The position numbers were made by a program, and so were the translations under genes. The notes beneath the pieces are model-generated. The model was not told the DNA's origin. It was given only the letters and a program-made list of their open reading frames with translations, and made no database searches. A stretch of DNA of 64,000 nt from Acidimicrobiaceae bacterium (GTDB taxonomy: Bacteria; Actinomycetota; Acidimicrobiia; Acidimicrobiales; Ilumatobacteraceae): positions 1 to 64,000 of the forward strand of contig CANFUE010000003.1 of NCBI GenBank assembly GCA_947450115.1, given 5' to 3'. This document shows, in pieces, positions 43,624-51,755 of the stretch. Within the stretch, counting starts at the first letter, position 1. Each line of letters starts with the position of its first letter.

Positions 43624-43668
43624 GTTCTCGGCGCCGTATGTGTCGTTTTTTGCAACGCTACGCGCCGA
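43624..43668 (-). repeat. 45-bp palindromic element, copy A (inverted relative to copy B)
   Basis: Read on the minus strand, it starts TCGGCGCGTAGCGT and ends ACATACGGCGCCGAGAAC. Copy B at 45220-45264 has the same length and the same two ends, with one difference in the right end, while the middle differs. The ends CTCGGCGC/GCGCCGAG form a stem. It begins 2 nt after the ilvC stop. Confidence 0.7.
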
Positions 43669-43683
43669 AAAAAGAAGGAAAGT

Positions 43684-43715
43684 GAAAAGGCGCCACCTTG
43701 CGGTGGCGCCTTTTC
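43684..43715 (+). terminator. Strong rho-independent terminator after ilvC
   Basis: GAAAAGGCGCCACC (43684-43697) pairs perfectly with GGTGGCGCCTTTTC (43702-43715) over a TTGC loop. The A-tract and T-tract make it bidirectional. Confidence 0.9.
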
Positions 43716-43840
43716 GTTTCCCGCCTTTAGGGGTGGCGGGATGAAGATTTCAGATATGAGGAAACCTTCCCCATATAGATGTTTGGCACCCTCAAAAGTG
43801 GACACTTTTTTGACGAAATTTCAAAAATATTTTTGGTGAT
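43716..43840 (+). other. Intergenic region between the ilvC terminator and the metY promoter
   Basis: 125 bp without a gene. CCCGCC (43720-43725) can pair with GGCGGG (43735-43740), and AAAAGTG (43794-43800) with CACTTTT (43803-43809) followed by more T, a weak terminator-like hairpin. No reading frame looks real. Confidence 0.5.
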
Positions 43841-43881
43841 CCAATTCCCGACTTGTCAGGTCGGGAATTGGTCGGTAGGGT
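43841..43881 (+). promoter_or_regulatory. metY promoter with 12-bp inverted repeat over the -35
   Basis: CCAATTCCCGAC (43841-43852) and GTCGGGAATTGG (43860-43871) form a perfect inverted repeat with a 7-nt spacer. The spacer contains TTGTCA (43853-43858), a -35; TAGGGT (43876-43881) is 17 nt further and 7 nt before the metY ATG. The same CCCGAC-N7-GTCGGG design lies upstream of the peroxiredoxin gene (53612-53638), so a common repressor is likely. Confidence 0.7.
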
Positions 43882-43888
43882 CATCCCC

Positions 43889-45202
43889 ATGACAAATGCA
43901 TCTTGGGGTTTCGATACCCGCCAAATCCACGCCGGCCAAACTCCCGACCCAACAACGGGTTCGCGCGCAGTTCCTATTTACCAAACCACGTCGTATCAAT
44001 TCCGCAACTCGGAACATGCTCAGAACCTTTTCGCTCTTGCGGAAATTGGCAACATCTACACCCGCATTATGAACCCCACCCAAGGTGTGCTTGAAGCACG
44101 CGTTGCCGACCTTGAAGGCGCAACTACCACTGCTGTTGGTTTGCCTGGTGCATTAGTAGTGAGCTCAGGCCAAGCAGCAGAAGCCTTGGCAATTCTCACC
44201 CTCGCTGAAGCAGGAAGCCACATTGTCGCTTCACCTTCGCTCTACGGCGGAACATACAACTTGTTGCACTACACACTTCCCAAGATGGGCATTGAAGTGA
44301 CGTTCGTGAACGACCCTGACAATTTGGAAGAGTGGAAGAGCGCAGTACGCCCCAACACGAAAGCGTTCTACGGTGAAGTTCTTGCTAACCCGAAGAACGA
44401 TGTGTTTGATATTGAAGGCGTATCAAAAGTTGCGCACGATGTAGGCGTTCCGCTCATTGTCGACAACACCGTTCCTTCGCCATACGGCATTCGTCCGTTG
44501 CAGTGGGGTGCCGACATCGTTGTGCACTCACTCACAAAGTTCATGGGTGGACACGGCAACAGCATCGCTGGTGCAATTGTTGACGGCGGCAAGTTCGACT
44601 TCTCGGCAAGTGGCCGCTTCCCGAACTTCACCGAGCCAGATCCTTCGTACCACGGCCTTGCCTATTGGCCAGCGCTTGGTGCAGGTAGCTACATCATTAA
44701 AGCTCGCGTACAAATGTTGCGCGACCTTGGGTCTGCAGTGAGCCCGTTCAACGCATGGTCAATTTTGCAAGGTGTGGAAACACTCTCGTTGCGCATGGAT
44801 CGTCACTGGGAGAACGCTGCAAAGGTGGCCGATTACCTCGGCAAGCAAGCAGGCGTGGAAAGTATTTCATGGGCTGGCTTGCCATCAAGTCCTTGGCACG
44901 CACGTGCGAAGAAATACTTCGAAGGCCGCGGCTTTGGCTCCATCATTGCGTTCAACGTGAAAGGTGGCCGTGAGGCTGGTCAGAAGTTTGTTGAAGCACT
45001 GCAGTTGCACAGCCATGTTGCCAACATTGGCGACGTACGCAGCTTGGTCATTCATCCTGCGTCTACAACACACAGCCAGCTCACCGAAACAGAGCAACTC
45101 TCGAGCGGCGTGCATCCTGGTCTCGTGCGTTTGTCGGTGGGTCTTGAATCCATCGCCGACATCTTGGCCGACCTCGACCTTGGGTTCGCAGCTATCAAAT
45201 AA
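43889..45202 (+). CDS. metY: O-acetylhomoserine sulfhydrylase (MetY-type)
   Basis: A 437-residue PLP enzyme making homocysteine from O-acetylhomoserine and sulfide, an entry to methionine. RQIHAGQTPDPTTGSRAVPI and YTRIMNPTQGVLEARVADLEG are typical, and the PLP Lys is in HSLTKFMGGHG. ATG 43889 follows a promoter 7 nt away, so the mRNA is leaderless. Copy B of the 45-bp element follows the stop. Confidence 0.94.
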   Translation: MTNASWGFDTRQIHAGQTPDPTTGSRAVPIYQTTSYQFRNSEHAQNLFALAEIGNIYTRIMNPTQGVLEARVADLEGATTTAVGLPGALVVSSGQAAEALAILTLAEAGSHIVASPSLYGGTYNLLHYTLPKMGIEVTFVNDPDNLEEWKSAVRPNTKAFYGEVLANPKNDVFDIEGVSKVAHDVGVPLIVDNTVPSPYGIRPLQWGADIVVHSLTKFMGGHGNSIAGAIVDGGKFDFSASGRFPNFTEPDPSYHGLAYWPALGAGSYIIKARVQMLRDLGSAVSPFNAWSILQGVETLSLRMDRHWENAAKVADYLGKQAGVESISWAGLPSSPWHARAKKYFEGRGFGSIIAFNVKGGREAGQKFVEALQLHSHVANIGDVRSLVIHPASTTHSQLTETEQLSSGVHPGLVRLSVGLESIADILADLDLGFAAIK

Positions 45203-45216
45203 CCGTCCTATGAGTT

Positions 45217-45264
45217 TTCTCGGCGCGTAGCGTCACGAAATGCGTGACATACCGCGCCGAGAAC
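45217..45264 (+). repeat. 45-bp palindromic element, copy B
   Basis: TTCTCGGCGCG (45217-45227) pairs perfectly with CGCGCCGAGAA (45253-45263), and inside it GTCACG (45232-45237) pairs with CGTGAC (45243-45248). It shares both ends with copy A at 43624-43668 in the opposite direction. It lies 14 nt after the metY stop and may end transcription. Confidence 0.7.
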
Positions 45265-45288
45265 CCTTGGGTTTGGCAGGATGGTGGT

Positions 45289-45825
45289 GTGAGCGACCAA
45301 ATTGACACCAGAACAGGTTGGGTATCGCCCGACGTCTTAAACGACATCCGCGATCGCGTGCCCTTGGTGTACGTCGATGCAGTGCCAGTACGTGTCGACG
45401 AAGAAGGTCGCGTAACGCACGTGGGCATGTTGCTTCGGCAAGCAGCCGACGGAAGCATTAGTCGCATGGTGGTGTCGGGGCGAGTCTTGCTCAATGAACG
45501 TATTCGTGAAGCACTGCTGCGTCATCTTGAAAAAGATCTTGGGCCGTTGGCGTTCCCACGCATTCCACCTGAGCCATCACCATTCACTGTGGTGGAGTAT
45601 TTCCAAGATCCAAACATCAGTGGGTTCCATGACCCACGGCATCATGCGGTGAGCTTGGCATTCGTTGTTCCGGTTACCGGCGAATGCAACCCAACTCAAC
45701 AAGCCCTCGACTTGGCATGGTTCACCCCGGAACAAGCGGTGAGCCAAGAAGTGCGCCGTGAAATGACGCTCGGGCACGACCGGCTCATTCGTTTGGCTTT
45801 GGCTTCCGTGGGGCAGCTCCCCTAA
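45289..45825 (+). CDS. DUF4916 (Nudix-like) protein
   Basis: A 178-residue protein with the features of DUF4916, a Nudix-like actinobacterial family: VPLVYVDAVPVRVDEEGRV, RHLEKDLGPLAFPRIPPEP, FTVVEYFQDPNISGFHDPRH and HAVSLAFVVPVTGECNPTQQ. The classical Nudix box is not present, so catalysis is unclear. GTG 45289 was chosen because CAGGAT lies 6 nt upstream; an in-frame ATG at 45244 would lie inside copy B of the repeat. Function unknown. Confidence 0.8.
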   Translation: MSDQIDTRTGWVSPDVLNDIRDRVPLVYVDAVPVRVDEEGRVTHVGMLLRQAADGSISRMVVSGRVLLNERIREALLRHLEKDLGPLAFPRIPPEPSPFTVVEYFQDPNISGFHDPRHHAVSLAFVVPVTGECNPTQQALDLAWFTPEQAVSQEVRREMTLGHDRLIRLALASVGQLP

Positions 45826-45829
45826 GGAT

Positions 45830-46147
45830 TCAACCCCGCCGGCGTTTGCGCACAATACGTTGTGCGCCGGGGCGCTTGTGGGGTGCGGGTGAAACAACCG
45901 ACGTATGTTCGTCGATATCGATGGTGATGCCAAGGGAATCGATGTCGCCTGGTTCGCCAGCAACTTCTTGTACCGCTGCTGGCTGTTCTTTTGGTTTTCG
46001 CCCGAGTACTTGGTCGAGGGCAAACATGCCGCCGGCGAGTATGGCCCCGGCCATGCCGTGTTGACGACGGACGCGCTGAAGGTCTGACGGCAAGACTTCG
46101 ATAGGGGCGATGTCGTCGCTATCGCCTGGCTCGTTGCTCTCGCTCAT
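45830..46147 (-). CDS. Hypothetical protein with acidic N-terminus and basic C-terminus
   Basis: A 105-residue protein with an acidic start (SESNEPGDSDDIAP), a short hydrophobic stretch (GMAGAILAGGMFALDQVLG) and a C-terminus rich in Arg and Lys (RPGAQRIVRKRRRG). No family recognised. ATG 46147 was chosen; 14 more residues upstream look unrelated. It is divergent from the nei-like gene and converges with the DUF4916 gene (4 bp apart). The end contains a GCGCACAA-TACG-TTGTGCGC hairpin (about 45847-45866) that could stop either transcript. Confidence 0.5.
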   Translation of the reverse strand: MSESNEPGDSDDIAPIEVLPSDLQRVRRQHGMAGAILAGGMFALDQVLGRKPKEQPAAVQEVAGEPGDIDSLGITIDIDEHTSVVSPAPHKRPGAQRIVRKRRRG

Positions 46148-46205
46148 TGTTGAAGCGTACTGCGAATGGTGAATAGGGGACTGTGTCACCGTCTATTGTT
46201 CAGTT

Positions 46206-47105
46206 ATGCCAGATAAAAACGCCGTGCATCGTGCTGCAGCGGCGTTGCGTACTGCGCTGGTAGGAAAGCAACTTGTTGGCTTTGAAGCAGAAAAATTAAG
46301 TGGGCCAACACCGCGTCTTGGCAGAACTGTTGAAGATGTGGTGTCGCACGGGCGACAACTAGAAATTTGTTGGGACGACGACATCGTATTGAATACCAAC
46401 CTTGGCTTGCGTGGAAGTTGGGAGCTCTATCGTCGTGGCGAAACCTGGCGTAAGCCACAACGCATGGCGCGAGTTGTTGTGGAAACAATCGACTGGGTTG
46501 CCGTGTGTTTCAACGCGCGAGATGTGGAAACGTATCGCCCCGATAGTTTTGAGCGCCACCCGAACTTTGGGCGCCTTGGACCCGACCTACACAATGCCAA
46601 TGCAGACATCAATGAATGTGTGCGACGCTTAATGACATACGGTGACCCCACTGTTTCTATTGCCGATGTGTTGCTCGATCAACACGTTGCAACGGGAATT
46701 GGCAATGTGTATCGCTGTGAAGTTTTGTGGTCGAGCGAAGTGCATCCACTTGCACCGGTTGGTTTGTTGCCGCAATCCACGTGTGTAGAAATTGTGCGCA
46801 CTGCCTCTGCGATGTTGCAAAAACAAAATACAGAATTAGCAACAGACCTATTGGCCTATGGCCGCAATGGGCAACCATGCAAGCGCTGTGGGGGAGTCAT
46901 AGCAGTGCAATATCATGGTGCACCTGAACGACTCTTGTATTGGTGCCCAAGTTGTCAACTCGGTTGTGCACCAGCTCCAGAACCCGACCATTCCGACCCC
47001 ATTGCACGGCTCACCGACTCCCACCCAGCGGGTTCTCTGTACATCTCGGAAATGGTGCAAAATAAGGGTTTATTCAGTGAAAACGGCAACCAAGCGGCTA
47101 GTTAA
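46206..47105 (+). CDS. Fpg/Nei-family DNA glycosylase with altered catalytic residues
   Basis: A 299-residue protein. It has the N-terminal catalytic domain, the H2TH region (DVLLDQHVATGIGNVYRCEV) and the zinc finger (CKRCGGVI... and YWCPSCQLG). However it starts MPDKNAVHRAA where active Nei enzymes have MPEGD, so Glu3 is Asp, and the conserved Lys of GKHL is Arg (SHGRQLEICW). It is therefore a diverged or specialised endonuclease VIII relative. TATTGT lies 6 nt before ATG 46206. Confidence 0.85.
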   Translation: MPDKNAVHRAAAALRTALVGKQLVGFEAEKLSGPTPRLGRTVEDVVSHGRQLEICWDDDIVLNTNLGLRGSWELYRRGETWRKPQRMARVVVETIDWVAVCFNARDVETYRPDSFERHPNFGRLGPDLHNANADINECVRRLMTYGDPTVSIADVLLDQHVATGIGNVYRCEVLWSSEVHPLAPVGLLPQSTCVEIVRTASAMLQKQNTELATDLLAYGRNGQPCKRCGGVIAVQYHGAPERLLYWCPSCQLGCAPAPEPDHSDPIARLTDSHPAGSLYISEMVQNKGLFSENGNQAAS

Positions 47106-47109
47106 AAAC

Positions 47110-47493
47110 CTAGGCGCGACCCAGTATTTTGTCGACCGTAATGATGATGGCCACACGGTCGACACGCTCTTTTGGCGGCTGGTAACGAGTTGAGTATCCG
47201 GAAACTGCGCGAGCAACTTCTGTGGTATCTGAAGTCGCGCGCACAGTTCCTTCAAGCGAGAGCCATCGACCCTTGTCGACTTGAGAAACGACAGCCCTGC
47301 CACCAAGTTCAGCATTTTTCACTTTTTGTGAGCCAGCAAAAGTAATGATGCGCACTTCATTGGAAGATGTATCAAAACTAAAACCCACAGGGACTACATG
47401 GGGTGACCCGTCTTTGCGCAGTGTGGTGAGCGAAGCCAAATGGCGTTCACGCAGAAATTCAATCATTTCTGGAGTGATATTTTCTGGTGACAT
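47110..47493 (-). CDS. F420-dependent PPOX-class oxidoreductase
   Basis: A 127-residue split-barrel protein of the Rv1155/F420 type: RERHLASLTTLRKDGSPHVV, PVGFSFDTSSNEVRIITF and GGRAVVSQVDKGRWLSLEG. Such proteins use or bind cofactor F420, which is typical of Actinobacteria. Substrate unknown. The ATG at 47493 shares one base with the stop of the exporter permease upstream, so the gene may be co-translated with it. Confidence 0.85.
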   Translation of the reverse strand: MSPENITPEMIEFLRERHLASLTTLRKDGSPHVVPVGFSFDTSSNEVRIITFAGSQKVKNAELGGRAVVSQVDKGRWLSLEGTVRATSDTTEVARAVSGYSTRYQPPKERVDRVAIIITVDKILGRA

Positions 47494-50057
47494 TAGATTG
47501 CCGAAATCGCTTCAAGAACATCGAGTTTTGCTGCGCGACGTGCCGGCCCGATTGCGGCAATGATGCCAACGACAATGGATGCAAGAAGTACAAAGACGAT
47601 GGTGGTGATGGGAATTTGAATGCCGTTCACAAATGACTTCGGAAGTGCAATAGAAACAGCAACGCCCAATGGAACACCTACCGTGACGCCAAGTGTTGCT
47701 CCAAAGACGGAAACAATAATGGCTTCCCAACGCACCGACCGCTTGAGGTGACGCTTGCTCATTCCCACTGCACGCAGTAGGCCGAACTCGCGTGTGCGTT
47801 CATAAACAGAAAGTGCCATAGTGTTTGCGATGCCTAAAACGGCAATACCAATAGCGAAAACGAGCAGGCAATAGACGATGATGAGCAACTGATTGAGCTG
47901 ATCTTCCCTGCTCTTTTGGAATTCTGCTTGGTCTTGAACTTGGGCGCTTGGGAACTCTTCTGCAACTTTGTCGACCGCTGCTCGAGCAACGTCAATGTTT
48001 ATGCCCGGAGCAATTTTGGCGCCAATGAAAAAATCAACTGGGGGAGCAGTAGATGCCTGAGCCAAAACATTGAGGCTGACAAGCCAATTACCAGCGATAG
48101 ATGAATCGCTATAAATACCCCCAACGATGAGTTTGCTAGTGGTGCCGTTTTGCCATGTGATGGTAACGGAACTTCCCACTGTGAGTGAAAGATCGCGAGC
48201 GGGGTCACGGTGAACAAGGATTTGACCCTTCGCTAGTGATGCGAAACTCCCTGAAGTGAGTTTGACGTTCACTATGTCGCCCATATCGACATTGACGGCA
48301 CCAATTTGTTTTGATTCACCATTAATTTGCGCAGTTGAAGCGCGGAAGGGCGATACTTTTCCGAGTTCGGGAAGGGCAGCAAGTTTCTCAGCAAATGCAG
48401 GTGGAAGACCCTGGAACCCATCACTCGTGACGTAATAATCGGCTGTTACAGAGCCCTGCAGGCGGTCTTTGAACGATTTCTGTACTGAGGCGGCAATAAC
48501 CGCAACAGTGCTGACGAGTGCAAGACCAATCATGAGTGCTGACGCAGTAGTTGCCGTTCGACGCGGAGTGCGTTGAGCGTTGCGACTTGCCAGCCTGCCG
48601 GCAACGGATCGAGTCATTGGCCAAATGGGGAACGGCAAAATGCGACTAATGACAGCACTGACAGGAGCGGCAAATGAGGTGGACAAACTCGCCACGCCAA
48701 GGAACAACAAGATGGCTCCCAGCCCGCTTGCGCCAAGAATGCCAATGGCGCCTCCGGGTTGCACAAAGAGGCCAATACATAACAATGCAATACCCGCCAG
48801 CAAAGTTGCAGCACCAGCAACAAGGCGCTTGCCACGTTGCATGGCAGTGAACCCCATCTCGGGGCGCATGGCAGCTACGGGAGGAATGTTGCTTGTGCGT
48901 AAGGCCGGAACCATGGCCGCTGTAACTGTGACGCCAATACCCACTAAGAGTGAAGCGATGATGGTGCGCGTGGAAATGGTAATTGTTGCCGATGGGAAAG
49001 CAGCGCCTGTTGCATTGAAGAGTGCGGTAATTCCTTTTGAAACGCCAACACCACCCAAAATGCCAAAACCCGTCGCAACAATGCCGATGATGAGCGCCTC
49101 ACCCAAAATCATGAGCCTGATTTGTAATGAACTTGCACCAATTGCGCGCAACAACGCGAGTTCGCGTAGCCGCTGACTGATGATGATGGCAAATGTATTG
49201 AAAATGAGAAACGCACTGACGAAGAGCGAAATCGCAGCAAAGCCTAAAAGCAGTTTCCCGAAAATATCGATGATGTCGTTAATGGCACCGGCGGTTTCTT
49301 TCGCTGACTGCTCACCTGGAATCACTTCATATTTACTCGTGAGAACCTTTGCAATATCTTTTTGAACAGTAGAGCGTGACGCACCCTTTTCAAGACCGAT
49401 GTAGATGGAGTCTGCTAATCCTTTTGCACCCAGAAATGAATCGGCTGTAACCGGGTCAAATGCGCACACACTTGCACCACCACCACCTGAAGTTTTACCC
49501 GTACCAGTGAGGCCAACCAACTTGAATTCGCCTTTTCCGGTCGGGCCAACAACGGTAACGGTGTCGCCCATTACGTAACCCGCACGCTTGGCGGAAGCTT
49601 TGTCGATGGCAACTTCATTGGGGCCACGTGCTTCGCGCCCAGCGAGAATGGTGCGACCATCTAAACCGTTTTGGCCGACCCATGAAATTCCAAATGCGGG
49701 GCCAGATGTTTTCAACGGTTTTCCGTCGGGCTTCACAATGGTTGACTCGCGCGTGATGTTTAATTCAACGGAACTCACGCCGGCTACTGCTTTAATTCCA
49801 GATGCCAAAGCATCGGGAACGGGGTCGCGTTTTGCCCTTGCTTCATCGCCAAAAGCAATAGGTGTGCGCACTTCAAGAGCAATGTCACCACGCAACTCTT
49901 GGAACAAACTATTAATTGCAGTCTTCACGCTGTCGGTGAGCATGAATGCACCAGACACAAAGGCAACACCACTCACGATGGCAAACACCGTGAGAAGAAT
50001 GCGGAACTTACGGGCTAGTACGCCGCGCAAGGTGAGGCGTATAACGGGAGAGGTCAC
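47493..50057 (-). CDS. FtsX/MacB-type ABC transporter permease
   Basis: An 854-residue permease. A first helix (RILLTVFAIVSGVAFVSGAF) leads into a large outer domain, then a three-helix FtsX core (LLGFAAISLFVSAFLIFNTF onwards) with LALLRAIGAS, four middle helices, a second outer domain and a C-terminal FtsX core with EFGLLRAVGMSKRHLKRSV. This duplicated form is common in Gram-positive exporters of lipoproteins or peptides. The ATP-binding protein is 2 bp upstream. Confidence 0.9.
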   Translation of the reverse strand: MTSPVIRLTLRGVLARKFRILLTVFAIVSGVAFVSGAFMLTDSVKTAINSLFQELRGDIALEVRTPIAFGDEARAKRDPVPDALASGIKAVAGVSSVELNITRESTIVKPDGKPLKTSGPAFGISWVGQNGLDGRTILAGREARGPNEVAIDKASAKRAGYVMGDTVTVVGPTGKGEFKLVGLTGTGKTSGGGGASVCAFDPVTADSFLGAKGLADSIYIGLEKGASRSTVQKDIAKVLTSKYEVIPGEQSAKETAGAINDIIDIFGKLLLGFAAISLFVSAFLIFNTFAIIISQRLRELALLRAIGASSLQIRLMILGEALIIGIVATGFGILGGVGVSKGITALFNATGAAFPSATITISTRTIIASLLVGIGVTVTAAMVPALRTSNIPPVAAMRPEMGFTAMQRGKRLVAGAATLLAGIALLCIGLFVQPGGAIGILGASGLGAILLFLGVASLSTSFAAPVSAVISRILPFPIWPMTRSVAGRLASRNAQRTPRRTATTASALMIGLALVSTVAVIAASVQKSFKDRLQGSVTADYYVTSDGFQGLPPAFAEKLAALPELGKVSPFRASTAQINGESKQIGAVNVDMGDIVNVKLTSGSFASLAKGQILVHRDPARDLSLTVGSSVTITWQNGTTSKLIVGGIYSDSSIAGNWLVSLNVLAQASTAPPVDFFIGAKIAPGINIDVARAAVDKVAEEFPSAQVQDQAEFQKSREDQLNQLLIIVYCLLVFAIGIAVLGIANTMALSVYERTREFGLLRAVGMSKRHLKRSVRWEAIIVSVFGATLGVTVGVPLGVAVSIALPKSFVNGIQIPITTIVFVLLASIVVGIIAAIGPARRAAKLDVLEAISAI

Positions 50058-50059
50058 AG

Positions 50060-50806
50060 TTACGACCCGAGTTTCTTCATGCGGTCAAGCACTTGCTCGC
50101 TTGTTGGAGAAGTAATTTCGTCAACTACTTTTCCGTCGGCAAGAAAAACAACGCGGTCGGCGTACGCCGCAGCAACTGGGTCGTGAGTAACCATCACAAT
50201 GGTTTGCCCGAGGTCGCTCACTGCATGACGCATGAACGAGAGTATTTCTGCACCTGAGCGGCTATCGAGGTTTCCTGTTGGTTCGTCAGCAAAAATAATT
50301 TTGGGGCGACTAGCAAGTGCTCGCGCAACAGCTACACGCTGTTGCTGTCCGCCAGAAAGTTCACTCGGGCGGTGTGTAAGACGTGATTCGAGTTTGACGG
50401 CGCTCACCACTTCATTGAGCCATGTCTGGTCTACTTCAACACCACCGAGGTCGAGCGGCAAGGTGATGTTTTCTAATGCAGTGAGCGTGGGGATGAGGTT
50501 GTATGCCTGGAAGATGAAGCCCACTTGCTCACGGCGTAAAACGGTGAGTTCACGGTCGTTGAGCCCCGACAGATCGGTGCCATCGACGAATACTTTGCCA
50601 GAGCTCAGGGTGTCGAGGCCGGCAAGGCAATGCATGAGTGTGCTCTTGCCCGATCCGCTGGGGCCCATGATGGCGGTGAACTGGCCTTCTGTAAAGTCGA
50701 CTGTGACATCGTCAAGGGCGCGTACCTCGCTGTCGTCTTTTCCGTATATTTTTGAGGCATTGAGCGCAGCAGCTGCTGCAACGAGAGTGGGGGTGGTGGA
50801 AGTCAT
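50060..50806 (-). CDS. ABC transporter ATP-binding protein (LolD/MacB-type)
   Basis: A 248-residue ATPase with Walker A GPSGSGKST, Q-loop FQAYNLIPTLTALEN, signature LSGGQQQR, Walker B IIFADEPTGNLDS and THDPVAAAYADR. The GNLDSRSG stretch is typical of FtsE/LolD/MacB ATPases. It partners with the FtsX-type permease encoded 2 bp downstream. It is divergent from the CMD gene pair (13 bp apart). Confidence 0.92.
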   Translation of the reverse strand: MTSTTPTLVAAAAALNASKIYGKDDSEVRALDDVTVDFTEGQFTAIMGPSGSGKSTLMHCLAGLDTLSSGKVFVDGTDLSGLNDRELTVLRREQVGFIFQAYNLIPTLTALENITLPLDLGGVEVDQTWLNEVVSAVKLESRLTHRPSELSGGQQQRVAVARALASRPKIIFADEPTGNLDSRSGAEILSFMRHAVSDLGQTIVMVTHDPVAAAYADRVVFLADGKVVDEITSPTSEQVLDRMKKLGS

Positions 50807-50819
50807 CTAGGCTTGTCTA

Positions 50820-51236
50820 GTGGCAAATAGTGAAGGTCGCAACTCATGGGTCAATGGTTCATGGAATGCATCCGATATTGCCAATGCCCAAACCCATCTG
50901 GCCCCCTTCATCGATGAATTGCGCGGCCAAGCAATTAGCACTACGCCGGGTCGCACGGCCAGCCTCATTGAACTACAAGTTGCTCAAATACTTGGTTTAG
51001 AGCGCGAAGAGACCGAATTGAGCGAGTTCATTCGGACTTGGTACTCCTCAGCGGAATTCACTGACGGTGAAAAAGCCATTATGGAAATCACTGAGCAGTT
51101 CGTTCTCGACGTTCATAGCGTTACCGACGAACAATTCGACAAGTTGAGAAAGTATTTTTCTACTCCCGAAATTTTGGCAATGTTGTTTCATATTGCGCTG
51201 TGTGATGGCTTCGGCAAATTGGAAATGGTGGCCTGA
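50820..51236 (+). CDS. CMD-like protein without CxxC
   Basis: A 138-residue protein. Helices resemble the carboxymuconolactone decarboxylase/AhpD fold: QVAQILGLEREETELSEFIR, EITEQFVLDVHSVTDEQ and a C-terminal EILAMLFHIALCDGFGKLEM, which parallels ALFHGFSKLLIV of the next protein. The CxxC active-site helix is missing, so it may be the non-catalytic partner. GTG 50820 has TAGGCT exactly 6 nt upstream (leaderless). The stop shares one base with the start of the next gene (TGATG), which makes a two-gene unit. Confidence 0.7.
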   Translation: MANSEGRNSWVNGSWNASDIANAQTHLAPFIDELRGQAISTTPGRTASLIELQVAQILGLEREETELSEFIRTWYSSAEFTDGEKAIMEITEQFVLDVHSVTDEQFDKLRKYFSTPEILAMLFHIALCDGFGKLEMVA

Positions 51237-51751
51237 TGTCAAGCACGCCACGCCTCGACCCAGTTGACCCAACAGCACGTTCGGTATTTGGCTCTATTCT
51301 CGGGCACCAACCGCAACTCGCAACAGCATTCTCAACGTTGTATGCCGAATTTTGGCAACGTGGTGAACTCGACCACATCACCAAAGAAACTACGCGCTTA
51401 CGTAATGCTCGCATTACCGATTGCGGCTATTGACGCAATGTTCGCTTCACGGTCGTGAAGCAAGAAAACATGGTGGAAGGTGACGTTGAGAAAGTCGGTG
51501 ACGACTACAACGACACCGACTTGCCGCAACGCTCAAAACTTGCCTTAGCTTTCGCCGACGCATTTCTCGGTGCGCAAGGGCCTCCAAGTGAAGATGTACA
51601 AGATGAGATGAAAAAAGAGTTCACCACTGCTCAAATTGCTGAAATGGGCATAGGACTGGCACTCTTTCACGGCTTTAGCAAGTTGCTCATTGTGACGGGC
51701 TGCGAGCCAGAAGAAATGGAACGCACGGTACTCAGCGCGCCGGGTTCGTAA
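51236..51751 (+). CDS. CMD/AhpD-like protein with in-frame TGA at the CxxC site: candidate selenoprotein
   Basis: Read through the TGA at 51431-51433 the gene encodes 171 residues. The sequence before the TGA is TRLRNARITDCGY (C63-G64-Y65) and after it RNVRF, so residue 66 takes the place of the second Cys of the DCGYCRNVRF-type CxxC redox site. The protein continues to DLPQRSKLALAFADAFLGAQ and ALFHGFSKLLIVTG, the usual CMD ending. A hairpin with a GGUC loop starts 11 nt after the TGA (51438-51471). Other genes here use TGA as a stop. A pseudogene is the main alternative. Confidence 0.75.
51438..51471 (+). promoter_or_regulatory. Putative bacterial SECIS hairpin after the in-frame TGA
   Basis: GCTTCAC (51444-51450) pairs perfectly with GTGAAGC (51455-51461) over the loop GGTC (51451-51454). 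A lower helix ATGTT/AACAT (51438-51442/51467-51471) continues it across a small internal loop. In Escherichia coli fdhF the SelB-binding loop also presents GGUC, and the distance from TGA to the loop is 18 nt there and 17 nt here. Confidence 0.75.
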
Positions 51752-51755
51752 AGAA

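Noticed and set aside
51236-51433. A separate 65-residue protein ending at the TGA, followed by a separate 98-residue protein from 51455
   Set aside because: Both parts are in the same frame and join to one CMD protein; the second part has no good start signal.
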